Source: CAZQBY01 sp964540655
Lineage (GTDB): Archaea; Altiarchaeota; Altiarchaeia; JAFGQM01
Assembly: GCA_964540655.1 (NCBI GenBank)
Contig: CAZINR010000018.1
Location: 1 to 20,878, forward strand
DNA length: 20,878 nt
Reading direction: 5' to 3'
In this document: positions 14,279 through 20,824 of the stretch, piece after piece
Layout: every line of letters begins with the position of its first letter
Numbering within the stretch: the stretch's first letter is position 1
Program-made: the position numbers and the translations under genes
The notes under the pieces: generated by a model
Databases searched by the model: none
What the model was told of the DNA's origin: nothing
Seen by the model: the letters and a program-made list of their open reading frames with translations, nothing else

Positions 14279-14740
14279 TTATTCTGATTTGCCCCCCTCG
14301 TCTTCTTCGGGCGGCTTCTCCGAGGATTCCTCTCCGGCATCTGCCTTCGGTTTCTTATCCTCTGCCGTCTTTTCTTCGGGTTTTTCTTCCTTTTTCTCTT
14401 CAGGCTTCGGCTCTTGTTTCTGCTCCGCCGGAGCTTTCTCCGCAGGGGCCTCTTCACCTTCTTTCTTCTCTTTTGCGTCCCTCTCGCTCCTGTAGGCGAG
14501 CTCGACTTTTTCCATCACCTTCCCGTCGTCATATGCCTTGGCCCTGCCGGTGACCACGTTGTAGCCAGTTCGCTGTTCGACGACGTCTATGACCACCATG
14601 TCATCCTTGGCCTTCAGCTTCTTGGCGAGTTCGGATTTGAGGTCGGCCCGGGCAGGAGTCAATCTTCCCTGTATCTCGAACTGGATCTCCCTTCTGCCTA
14701 GGAGGGGGTTCTTCTTCTCGCTCGTAATCTCGATGTTCAT
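14279..14740 (-). CDS. rps24e: Ribosomal protein eS24 (S24e) with a long charged C-terminal tail
   Basis: A 153-residue protein. Residues 1-88 are a full S24e domain: MNIEITSEKKNPLLGRREI, the LTPARADLKSELAKKL helix and NVVTGRAKAYDDGKVMEKV. Archaeal S24e is usually about 100 residues; here residues 88-153 add a low-complexity tail of Lys, Glu, Pro and Ala (repeated PEEK/EEKK-like units), ending acidic. The start at 14740 is set by the conserved N-terminus and by the ATGA overlap with the upstream dephospho-CoA kinase gene; the frame stays open upstream to 15103 but encodes unrelated Arg-rich sequence. It acts in the small ribosomal subunit. The tail is probably disordered, with unknown role. 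Confidence 0.95.
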   Translation of the reverse strand: MNIEITSEKKNPLLGRREIQFEIQGRLTPARADLKSELAKKLKAKDDMVVIDVVEQRTGYNVVTGRAKAYDDGKVMEKVELAYRSERDAKEKKEGEEAPAEKAPAEQKQEPKPEEKKEEKPEEKTAEDKKPKADAGEESSEKPPEEDEGGKSE

Positions 14741-15261
14741 TTTTTGAAACGTGAAAGTATGTCTCTGAAAACGGCCCTTATTTTTGGACCGACGACTATT
14801 AAAATGGCCCCCTTGTCGGGCGGGTGGCCGTAGACGACCCTCGAACCGTCCGGGGCGTTGAGAACCACGGGGATTGTCAAGAGGTCCTCTTCGCCGTCGA
14901 CTAGTATTGATGCGCGCTCTTCGCCCAGTGAGGCGTTTATGGCATCCCAGGCTTCCCGAGTTATCGTGGCGGGGGGGTTCTCGATATTCGTCGGGGTTGC
15001 GTAATTTTCCAGCATATGCTCGGAATCGCTGCCGGACGGATGGCGCTCCACCTTCCTGTCCCATATTATCAAATTGGGGGATACGCCGTTTTCTATCAGG
15101 CATGTGGAAACGGAATCACCGACCGATATCAGCGGCTTTTCGCTCCCGCCGGATTTTAGCTCCTCGGCGATCTTGGAGCATTCCAAGACCTCGCCGAACG
15201 GCTTCTTCAGTTCGCTTCTGAGCGAGTCGGGAAGACGGAGGTTCTGGTCTATGCTGATCAT
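14737..15261 (-). CDS. GTP-dependent dephospho-CoA kinase (DUF359 family)
   Basis: A 174-residue cytoplasmic protein of the archaeal DUF359 family, known from Thermococcus to phosphorylate dephospho-CoA with GTP in the last step of CoA synthesis. Family motifs visible are ISVGDSVS (45-52), the NLIIWDRK segment (63-70), NPPATIT (95-101), VDGEEDLLTIP (121-131) and YGHPPDKGAILI (144-155). It is unrelated to bacterial CoaE. It overlaps spt4 upstream and rps24e downstream by four bases each, its usual archaeal position between Spt4 and S24e. No Shine-Dalgarno is seen, so coupled translation is likely. Length matches the family. Confidence 0.93.
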   Translation of the reverse strand: MISIDQNLRLPDSLRSELKKPFGEVLECSKIAEELKSGGSEKPLISVGDSVSTCLIENGVSPNLIIWDRKVERHPSGSDSEHMLENYATPTNIENPPATITREAWDAINASLGEERASILVDGEEDLLTIPVVLNAPDGSRVVYGHPPDKGAILIVVGPKIRAVFRDILSRFKK

Positions 15262-15437
15262 ATCTTAAGCGCGTAGATGCCCTTGAGTTTGACATCCATC
15301 TCGTCGGCGATTCTGCTCTTCTCGGGATCGGTTATGGCGACCTTCCCGCTCCAGTCGCGGGTGAGGTCTATGCCGCAGGACGGGCACCTCTGAGCCTCGT
15401 GGTAAACCCTCCCGCATTTCGTGCATGCAAGGTCCAT
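15258..15437 (-). CDS. spt4: Transcription elongation factor Spt4 (RpoE'')
   Basis: A 59-residue protein read directly from the minus strand: MDLACTKCGRVYHEAQRCPS, then CGIDLTRDWSGKVAITDPEK and an SRIADEMDV-GIYALKI ending. The zinc ribbon uses C5, C8, C18 and C21. LTRDWSGKVAITDPEKS and the YALKI end are diagnostic of Spt4. It pairs with Spt5 (elsewhere in the genome) to close the RNA polymerase clamp and raise processivity. The ATG shares its last-position T with the rpo7 stop (TAATG) and its stop overlaps the kinase ATG (ATGA). At 59 codons it is easily missed by length-filtered gene calling. Confidence 0.97.
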   Translation of the reverse strand: MDLACTKCGRVYHEAQRCPSCGIDLTRDWSGKVAITDPEKSRIADEMDVKLKGIYALKI

Positions 15438-16033
15438 TATTTCTTATTCTCCTTTTTAGATTTTCCGGCCGGTTTGGTTTTCTTCGTTGTCTTTTTGGAG
15501 TCGGCCTCCAGCCACTCGGGCGTGCCCAGGCCGGGTTGCCTCATGGTGAGGCCTATCTTCGTGTCCAGCAGGGTGGACTTCTTGCTGATCGTGACCACCC
15601 TCGCGCGCACCTTGTCGCCCAGTTTGAGGTTCCGCTTGGACTCCTTGCCGTTGAACTGCTGCTCCTTCTCGTTGTAGTTGACGAAGTCCTCCATTATCTG
15701 GGAGACGTGCACCAGCCCGTCTATGGGGCCTATCGAGATGAAAGCGCCGAACTCGGCTATTTCCTTGAACTCGCCTTCGACAATCTCCTGTAGCTTGGGC
15801 TTGTATGTCAGCATGGTGAACTTGGTGTCGTAATAGGCGCCGCCGTCACCCGGGACAAGGTAGCTGTCGCCTATCTCCTTGACGTCTATCGCCGCCACTA
15901 TTATCCCCATGTCGGAGTCTATGCGGCCCACATACTCCTTGTCGAGTATCTCCTTCATGCTCTTCACGGGATCCAGGCCGAACATGTTCGGGGGGACCCT
16001 CACCGAATCGCGCAGTTCAATCTTGTAGTACAT
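15437..16033 (-). CDS. rpoE: DNA-directed RNA polymerase subunit Rpo7 (RpoE')
   Basis: A 198-residue stalk subunit of archaeal RNA polymerase, homologous to Rpb7. The N-terminal tip domain (about 1-80) includes MYYKIELRDSVRVPP and the GIIVAAIDV segment. The S1 RNA-binding domain (about 83-165) includes EIAEFGAFISIGPIDGLVHV and ends KIGLTMRQPGLG. A lysine-rich tail (about 175-198) follows. With Rpo4 (not in this window) it binds nascent RNA and assists open-complex formation. It is followed by spt4 with one shared base. The upstream 81-base gap holds a TTTATTTTTAAA element, so this gene may start the informational operon. No Shine-Dalgarno precedes the ATG. Confidence 0.97.
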   Translation of the reverse strand: MYYKIELRDSVRVPPNMFGLDPVKSMKEILDKEYVGRIDSDMGIIVAAIDVKEIGDSYLVPGDGGAYYDTKFTMLTYKPKLQEIVEGEFKEIAEFGAFISIGPIDGLVHVSQIMEDFVNYNEKEQQFNGKESKRNLKLGDKVRARVVTISKKSTLLDTKIGLTMRQPGLGTPEWLEADSKKTTKKTKPAGKSKKENKK

Positions 16034-16084
16034 TTTATGATGGTTTATTCTAGGAAGAATAAGCGATTAATTAGACGTAAATCG

Positions 16085-16096
16085 TTTAAAAATAAA
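16085..16096 (-). promoter_or_regulatory. TATA-like promoter (or terminator) element upstream of rpo7
   Basis: The minus strand reads CTTTATTTTTAAACG, an A/T-only run of twelve bases about 57 bases before the rpo7 ATG. As a TATA box it would give a leader of about 30 bases. It also lies about 20 bases after the FKBP stop, where a T-rich archaeal terminator would be expected, so it may do either job. The rest of the 81-base gap is AT-rich with no gene. Confidence 0.4.
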
Positions 16097-16114
16097 GAAG
16101 TGGTGAGAAAGTGC

Positions 16115-16402
16115 TCATGCAGGCGGGTTTATGCCCACCACGGTTATCTCGAAGACCAGAGTCTTCCCGGCCATGGGATGGGGGCCGCTCCTGCCGTATG
16201 CCTCCTCCGGGGGGGTCACTTCCTTGGTCTCGCCCATCTTCATGCCGATAACCGCCCTGTCGAAGCCGGGGATGACCTGCCCAGAGCCCACTGTGAACAT
16301 CAGGGGCTCCCTGCCCTCGGAAGAGTCGAAAACTTCCCCGTCCTCGAACCTGCCCACATAATCCACCTCGACCGTGTCGCCATCTTTGACTTTCGGGTCC
16401 AT
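16115..16402 (-). CDS. FKBP-type peptidyl-prolyl cis-trans isomerase, small single-domain
   Basis: A 95-residue FKBP that isomerises X-Pro bonds. The order is KVKDGDTVEVDYVGRFEDG, VFDSSEGREPLMFTVGSGQV, IPGFDRAVIGMKMGE, HPMAGKTLVFEI. It lacks a signal peptide and the extra IF/flap chaperone insertion common in SlyD-like and many archaeal FKBPs, so it is a minimal cytoplasmic enzyme of FKBP12 size. The ATG at 16402 is chosen because the conserved fold starts just after it; the frame stays open further upstream only as antisense-like sequence over the pyrophosphatase gene. It lies 26 bases after the pyrophosphatase stop. Its sequence is strikingly close to the FKBP domain inside AglB in this window. 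Confidence 0.94.
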   Translation of the reverse strand: MDPKVKDGDTVEVDYVGRFEDGEVFDSSEGREPLMFTVGSGQVIPGFDRAVIGMKMGETKEVTPPEEAYGRSGPHPMAGKTLVFEITVVGINPPA

Positions 16403-16428
16403 TTTGGAAGATAAAAGGCGCAGGCGAG

Positions 16429-18522
16429 CTACGCAACGGCGATGAACACGCCCACGAAGACAATCGACACCATGCTCATCAGCTTGATGAGTATGTTCAG
16501 ACTCGGCCCGGAGGTGTCCTTGAACGGGTCTCCGACCGTGTCGCCGACGACCGCCGCCTTGTGGTTGCTGCTGCCCTTGCCGCCGAGGGCGCCCGCCTCG
16601 ATGTATTTCTTGGCGTTGTCCCATGCGCCGCCCGCGTTGGCCATGAAGACCGCCATCACGAAGCCCGTTACCAGGGCCCCCGCCAGAAGGGCGACCACGG
16701 AAGCCGGTCCGAGCAGCAAACCGACTGCTATGGGAGCGATTATCGCCAACAGGGAGGGAAGCACCATCTCGCGCTGGGCGGATTTGGTGGCTATCTCGAC
16801 GCAGGTCTTGTAGTCTGGTTTCGCCTTGCCCTCCATCAGCCCCTTGATCTCTCTGAACTGGCGCCGCACTTCCTCGACTATCCCGCCTGCTGCGCGCCCG
16901 ACTGCGCTCATCGTCATGGACGAGAACAGGAATGGGAGCATGCCGCCGATGAACAAGCCTATTATCACCATGGGGTTGGTCAGTGAGAGGTCCAAGACTA
17001 CGGTCTTCCCCATCTCTCCGGCCACCCGGCCTATCTCGTTCTGGAACGCGACAAGAAGGGCCAGGGCCGTCAGGGCCGCCGAGCCTATGGCGAAGCCCTT
17101 GCCTGTGGCGGCCGTGGTGTTGCCCAGTGAGTCGAGGGCGTCCGTCTTCTTCCTGACCTTCTCACCCAACCCGGCCATCTCCGCTATGCCTCCGGCGTTG
17201 TCGGCTACCGGGCCGTACGCGTCGGTGGCCAGCGTTATGCCGAGTGTGGACAGCATGCCCACCGCGGCTATGCCGATGCCGTACAGTCCCATCGCGACGT
17301 TAGCCGAGCCGCCGGCGAGCAGGAAGGCAGCCATTATGCCGCCGCAGACGGTTATCACCGGGACCCATGTCGACTTCATGCCGGCGGCCAGCCCGCCGAT
17401 TATTATCGTGGCCGGCCCGGTCTTGGACTCCTCAGCCAGGGCCTTGGTAGGCCCGTACTCGGCAGAGGTGTAGTATTCTGTGGAGAACCCGATTATGATC
17501 CCGGCTACAAGGCCCGACAGCACCGCGAAGAACACGCCGATGTTGGCGTCGCCCAGAGTCTGCTGAACTACTAAGAAGGATACTATTGCCGTGAGCACGG
17601 CAGCACCCCATATTCCTCTTCTCAGAGCCCATAGGAGAGAGCTCTGCGAAGCGTCCTCGCTGGCCTTTATGAAGAAGGTCCCTATCACCGAGCAGATGAT
17701 GCCGACCGATGCTATCACCAGCGGCAGGGTCACCGCGTTGAAGAGCAGGTCGGAGCCTATGAAGGCGACCGCGGCAAGGGACATCGCAGCTATGAGGGAG
17801 CCGAGATAAGACTCGTAAAGGTCGGCGCCCATGCCGGCGACGTCGCCCACATTGTCGCCCACATTGTCGGCTATTACCCCCGGATTCCTCGGGTCGTCTT
17901 CCGGTATTCCGGCTTCGACCTTTCCGACCAGGTCGGCGCCCACGTCAGCAGCCTTGGTGTATATCCCGCCGCCCACTCTGGCGAACAGCGCCATGGAAGA
18001 GGCGCCCATGCCGAATGACAGCATCACCGAGGCCATCTGCTCTATGGGCATCCCCTGGGATGAGAGTATGGCGTACCAGAGCAGAACCTGCAAGAGGGCC
18101 AGCCCCACGACGGACAAGCCCATCACCGCGCCCGCGGAGAAGGCTACTCTGAGGCCGGAATTGAGCGATTTCTCGGCCGCGTTGGCCGTCCGCCCGTTGG
18201 ATTTTGTCGCTATAGTCATGCCGACATAACCCGCCAAGGCGGAGAGCATGCCGCCGCTCAAAAAGGCGAAGGGTACGTATATGCTCATTATCTTGTCGTC
18301 TGCGAGTGCCAGCGCAAGCAGTATCACGAAAACCGCCGCGAAGAATATCGCCAGAGTCTTATACTGCTGCGACAGGTAAGCCTTCGCGCCGGAGTGTATG
18401 GCGGCGGATATCTCGCGTATCTTCACCGTCCCTTCATCCTCCCTGAGGACCCGCATGGCCAGATAGGCCGCGAACCCCAGGGCCAGAAACATGCCGATTG
18501 GAGTCAACCAGAAAAGATTCAT
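16429..18522 (-). CDS. hppA: Membrane-bound ion-translocating pyrophosphatase
   Basis: A 697-residue integral membrane protein (about 16 helices) that hydrolyses pyrophosphate and pumps H+ or Na+. Signatures: the PPi-binding EAGIPEDDPRNPGVIADNVGDNVGD split across 203-227, GFSTEYYTSAEYGP (345-358), TDAYGPVADNAGGIAEM (433-449), and C-terminal AGGAWDNAKKYIE and HKAAVVGDTVGDPFKDT. At GNTTAATGKG the residues A471 and G474 match the K+-dependent subfamily (K+-independent forms have Lys and Thr). E237 (DLYESY) is at the gate-glutamate position found in Na+-pumping forms; the alternative position is G241. It probably recovers energy from PPi made in biosynthesis, including nucleotide-sugar synthesis. 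GGTGAG before the ATG supports the start. Confidence 0.96.
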   Translation of the reverse strand: MNLFWLTPIGMFLALGFAAYLAMRVLREDEGTVKIREISAAIHSGAKAYLSQQYKTLAIFFAAVFVILLALALADDKIMSIYVPFAFLSGGMLSALAGYVGMTIATKSNGRTANAAEKSLNSGLRVAFSAGAVMGLSVVGLALLQVLLWYAILSSQGMPIEQMASVMLSFGMGASSMALFARVGGGIYTKAADVGADLVGKVEAGIPEDDPRNPGVIADNVGDNVGDVAGMGADLYESYLGSLIAAMSLAAVAFIGSDLLFNAVTLPLVIASVGIICSVIGTFFIKASEDASQSSLLWALRRGIWGAAVLTAIVSFLVVQQTLGDANIGVFFAVLSGLVAGIIIGFSTEYYTSAEYGPTKALAEESKTGPATIIIGGLAAGMKSTWVPVITVCGGIMAAFLLAGGSANVAMGLYGIGIAAVGMLSTLGITLATDAYGPVADNAGGIAEMAGLGEKVRKKTDALDSLGNTTAATGKGFAIGSAALTALALLVAFQNEIGRVAGEMGKTVVLDLSLTNPMVIIGLFIGGMLPFLFSSMTMSAVGRAAGGIVEEVRRQFREIKGLMEGKAKPDYKTCVEIATKSAQREMVLPSLLAIIAPIAVGLLLGPASVVALLAGALVTGFVMAVFMANAGGAWDNAKKYIEAGALGGKGSSNHKAAVVGDTVGDPFKDTSGPSLNILIKLMSMVSIVFVGVFIAVA

Positions 18523-18525
18523 ATT

Positions 18526-18531
18526 CTCACC
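18526..18531 (-). promoter_or_regulatory. Shine-Dalgarno (GGTGAG) for hppA
   Basis: GGTGAG lies three bases before the ATG at 18522 and can pair with the 16S rRNA 3' end. It marks hppA as having a leader, unlike several leaderless-looking neighbours. Confidence 0.5.
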
Positions 18532-18570
18532 TAGATTATTGTATTTAGGATTGGGAATTTAATGTGCGCA

Positions 18571-18579
18571 GGATAAAAA
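18571..18579 (-). promoter_or_regulatory. TATA-like promoter element for hppA
   Basis: TTTTTATCC (in AAGCTTTTTATCC on the minus strand) is centred about 54 bases before the hppA ATG. Transcription would begin near 18550, leaving a leader of about 28 bases that contains the GGTGAG Shine-Dalgarno. The 107-base gap holds no gene. Confidence 0.45.
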
Positions 18580-18629
18580 GCTTATGGTACGAATTTCACA
18601 GGAGCCTGATGATTCCGCAAATGCGCCCT

Positions 18630-19007
18630 TCATTCCGTCTCCAGGACACTTCGGTTCCTGACGAAGATTGTTTTGACTTTGGCCTTCCTGAGCCGTTTCC
18701 GCAAATCGGAGTCGTTGGTGGCGACTATAACATCTTCGCGGCTCCTGGTGTAGTCGAGTATGGCGTCATCGCCCTTGCCGGGCGCTTCTTCGACGTCTAT
18801 GTTGCGCGCAAGGTGCACTGCCAGCCGGGCCGCGCTCTTGTCGTCGCCCTTGCCGGTGCGCGCAAGCTTCTCCAACTCTTCCTTGACCGGCTTGATGGTC
18901 ATCATCTGGTAGGGCTCCTGCATCACGCGGTCCAGCTCGGACATTATGTTCACCCCCAGTTGGAAAGGGACCAGAAAGAAGTTCGTGTCCAGGAGAATCT
19001 TTTTCAT
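18630..19007 (-). CDS. PIN-domain ribonuclease, Fcf1/VapC9-like
   Basis: A 125-residue PIN-fold protein. The acidic active-site set is visible: D7 in LLDTNFFLVPFQ, E44 or E46 in KPVKEELEKL, D80/D81 in GKGDDAILDY, and D99/D101 in VATNDSDLRKRL. The N-terminal LLDTNFFLVPFQ and the ARTGKGDDKSAARLAVHLA segment resemble the archaeal Fcf1-like group, whose eukaryotic member is an essential pre-rRNA processing factor. No antitoxin gene accompanies it, which argues against a VapBC toxin. It likely cleaves or binds RNA in rRNA maturation or quality control. It diverges from the YkgJ-like gene across 27 bases and ends 107 bases before hppA. Confidence 0.88.
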   Translation of the reverse strand: MKKILLDTNFFLVPFQLGVNIMSELDRVMQEPYQMMTIKPVKEELEKLARTGKGDDKSAARLAVHLARNIDVEEAPGKGDDAILDYTRSREDVIVATNDSDLRKRLRKAKVKTIFVRNRSVLETE

Positions 19008-19034
19008 ATCTAATTAATAAGGTATGGGCAAAAA
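19008..19034. promoter_or_regulatory. Compact divergent promoter between the PIN and YkgJ-like genes
   Basis: Only 27 bases separate the two divergent ATGs. For the PIN gene a TTTTTT tract (minus strand, 19030-19035) is centred about 26 bases from its ATG and overlaps the first base of the opposite ATG. For the YkgJ-like gene the AT-rich CATATCTAATTAATAA (19005-19020) is the only candidate. The two promoters would have to overlap each other and the coding starts. Confidence 0.35.
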
Positions 19035-19631
19035 ATGCCAAAGGCAAACAAAGGGAGAGAAAATCCAAAGGAGCATGTCTGCGTCAGGTGTGGCGCGATA
19101 TGCTGCAGACCCGGCACTGTTGGAAGCCGCGGCATACACATACAGCCGCATGAGCATGAGGTCAGAGAGGCCGCGCGCAGAAGAGGGGTATTGAGAGATC
19201 CTGGAACTATTGATCTGAAGGGCGAACTCTGCGCCGCCCTGCAGGGGAAAAGATGCACCATACATGACAACAAGCCCTTGGTTTGTAAAGTCCATCCCTT
19301 TGATGCGATACGGCCAGGGATGCCTCTCTTCAAGGCGAGTGGTGGTTGTTTGGGTGTTGAGGAATTAGTAGCCAATAACCCCAAAAGCCTTGTGGCCATG
19401 AGGGGCAGGCTCTTTCTGAAGACAAAGGATGTCCTAAAGGATGAGATGTTGGGGGAATCGCTCAGGCATGCCATGTCTGCAGAAGGCGTAAGAAGACCTT
19501 TTGACATGATATGGTTGGAGAATATCACCGAGAGTTGGTTAGAAAACCCTGCAATCACCACAAGGATTCGTGAGTTGGAATCAGAAGGGCATAAGTTTAA
19601 GTGGAAACATTATGGGTCGAAGGGATTGTAA
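19035..19631 (+). CDS. YkgJ-type cysteine-cluster (metal/Fe-S-binding) protein
   Basis: A 198-residue protein with a YkgJ/UPF0153-like cluster: C16, C19, C23 and C24 (HVCVRCGAICCRPG), C66 (LCAALQGKRC with C74) and C84 in KPLVCKVHPFD, plus C109. The C-A-L-x-G-x-x-C-x-I then RP/KPLVC-x-x-P layout is characteristic of the family, annotated as a zinc- or iron-chelating domain of unknown function. About 85 C-terminal residues beyond the cluster (MRGRLFLKTKDVLKDEML onward) are soluble, helical and charged, without a motif I recognise. It is a single plus-strand gene, divergent from the PIN gene and ending two bases before the convergent trmI. Metal binding is likely; the role is not known. Confidence 0.78.
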   Translation: MPKANKGRENPKEHVCVRCGAICCRPGTVGSRGIHIQPHEHEVREAARRRGVLRDPGTIDLKGELCAALQGKRCTIHDNKPLVCKVHPFDAIRPGMPLFKASGGCLGVEELVANNPKSLVAMRGRLFLKTKDVLKDEMLGESLRHAMSAEGVRRPFDMIWLENITESWLENPAITTRIRELESEGHKFKWKHYGSKGL

Positions 19632-19633
19632 AG

Positions 19634-20374
19634 TTATTCTTGAAGCTTCCTCGCAATCGTTATGAACCCGGTATGGCCAATCATCCTCGTCTTCGGTCGG
19701 CAGCGCTGGTCGCTGACCTCCCAGTCGCGGAGGATTGTCTCGATGGTGTTGGCCTCTTGGAATTGCTTCGGCAGCTGCGTGGCGAAGCGCTTGACCTGCT
19801 CTATGGATGGCGAATAGGAGACCAAATAGCCTCCGAACCTCAATGCGCGCGCGGCATGCTCCGCCGCCTTCCAGGGCTCCGGGAGGTCGAGTATCACGGC
19901 ATCGACTTCCCTCTCATCCATGCCCTCGTAGATGTCCTTTGATTTGAGCTCCACGACCATGTCCAGTCCCGCTTCCTCAAGGTGCGCGCGGGCTTCTTTC
20001 TGGTGCTCCTCTCTGATTTCATAGGAGTAGACCCTGCCCTCCGGCCGGACCGCGTTCGCGAGCATTAAGGTCAAACCGGCCACGCCGGTCCCGGCCTCGA
20101 CGACCCGGGCTCCGCTGGAAAGGCCGGTCAGTCCGATTATCATAGCCGCATCTTTGGGATATACTATCTGCGCGCGTTTGGGCATCTTCTCTATGAAGTC
20201 GATTATGGATGGTTTCAGCACGAAGAATTTCTTCCCCTTGTGGGTCTGTACGGTCCCGGAGTAATTGACCTGCTTCAACTCCGGCTGTTTGATGACGCCG
20301 CCGTGGGTGTGGAGGTCCTTGCCCTCCTCGACCAGCTGGCGCTTGCCCTTCTTGTCTATCAGAAGACGTTTCAT
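19634..20374 (-). CDS. trmI: tRNA (adenine-N1)-methyltransferase TrmI (m1A57/58)
   Basis: A 246-residue class I SAM-dependent methyltransferase. The N-terminal beta domain ends in KRAQIVYPKDAAMII (66-80), the hallmark of TrmI/Trm61. SAM motif I is VVEAGTGVAGLTLML (91-105), the acidic ribose-binding residue is in VYSYEIREEHQ, and the catalytic-site motif is ILDLPEPW (161-168). It methylates N1 of A58, and in several archaea also A57, in the tRNA T-loop, usually as a tetramer. Motif I carries VAG where SGAL/SGS is commoner. It lies 27 bases after the regulator gene with a TTTTATT box 24 bases from its ATG, so it may have its own leaderless promoter. Identification is secure. Confidence 0.94.
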   Translation of the reverse strand: MKRLLIDKKGKRQLVEEGKDLHTHGGVIKQPELKQVNYSGTVQTHKGKKFFVLKPSIIDFIEKMPKRAQIVYPKDAAMIIGLTGLSSGARVVEAGTGVAGLTLMLANAVRPEGRVYSYEIREEHQKEARAHLEEAGLDMVVELKSKDIYEGMDEREVDAVILDLPEPWKAAEHAARALRFGGYLVSYSPSIEQVKRFATQLPKQFQEANTIETILRDWEVSDQRCRPKTRMIGHTGFITIARKLQE

Positions 20375-20394
20375 GTATCTTTAGCCGGGAACTG

Positions 20395-20401
20395 AATAAA
20401 A
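20395..20401 (-). promoter_or_regulatory. Candidate TATA box for trmI
   Basis: TTTTATT on the minus strand is centred about 24 bases before the trmI ATG and ends next to the stop of the regulator gene. The spacing fits a leaderless transcript; no Shine-Dalgarno precedes the ATG. Confidence 0.4.
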
Positions 20402-20824
20402 CTACCAACGCTTCTCGAAGCCCAGCTCCCTGTCAATCTCCGAGGCTATCCTGCGCATCTTCTCGAATATCCTCTCAGAGTCGCGCATCATGTCCTCGAT
20501 GGTCTCCTCAAGAGACGGCTGGCGGAGGACGTAGCGCCTGCCAGGGGCGCGCGCAACAAGGCCTGAGCTGTAGAACTTCTTCATGTGGAAAAGCACGGTT
20601 CCGCGCGCGAGGTTAAGTTGGTCGGCTATCTCAGTCGAAGTCTTGGGCTCGCCCTCTATCGAGGATTTGACCAGTATCCTGAAAATCTTGTAGGCGGACT
20701 TCTCAGAGTCCTTCTTGGTGAACAGGCTCAGGGAGCGGCACAGCCACTCGATGTCGTCCTCCTCATCGGATTTCGCAGGCGGACGAAGGTCTTGCAGCCG
20801 TATTTTTCTTTTTGCTTCGGTCAT
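20402..20824 (-). CDS. Winged helix-turn-helix transcriptional regulator (ArsR-like fold)
   Basis: A 140-residue DNA-binding protein. An N-terminal charged stretch (1-25) is followed by helices leading to the helix-turn-helix KTSTEIADQL-NLARGTVLFHMKKF (61-84), the wing SSGLVARAPGRRYVLR (86-101), then a charged amphipathic helix (about 104-136) likely to form a coiled-coil dimerisation arm. The ARGTVLFHMKKFYSSGLV recognition region is typical of archaeal ArsR-like winged-helix proteins. No metal-binding cysteine pair is evident (the only cysteine is C29), so metal sensing is unlikely. It is separated from trmI by 27 bases. Its regulon and ligand are unknown; the last 54 bases of the window, upstream of it, may carry its operator. 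Confidence 0.85.
   Translation of the reverse strand: MTEAKRKIRLQDLRPPAKSDEEDDIEWLCRSLSLFTKKDSEKSAYKIFRILVKSSIEGEPKTSTEIADQLNLARGTVLFHMKKFYSSGLVARAPGRRYVLRQPSLEETIEDMMRDSERIFEKMRRIASEIDRELGFEKRW

Noticed and set aside
14741..15103. Arg-rich N-terminal extension open upstream of S24e
   Set aside because: It is an out-of-frame reading of the dephospho-CoA kinase gene; the S24e domain begins exactly at the ATG at 14740.
16403..16624. Open extension upstream of the free FKBP
   Set aside because: It reads through the end of hppA in another frame with Gln/Arg/Gly-rich nonsense; the FKBP fold begins at 16402.
16826..17473. Long plus-strand open frame (215 codons) opposite hppA
   Set aside because: It is antisense to a highly conserved GC-rich membrane gene, is Pro/Ala/Ser-rich, and has no recognisable domain.
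18630..19007. VapC toxin of a toxin-antitoxin pair
   Set aside because: No small antitoxin gene lies beside it; the neighbours are divergent or 107 bases away, and the sequence looks Fcf1-like.
19010..19561. Minus-strand open frame (183 codons) opposite the YkgJ-like gene
   Set aside because: The plus-strand frame has a clear conserved cysteine cluster; the antisense frame is Ser/Leu-rich with no motif.
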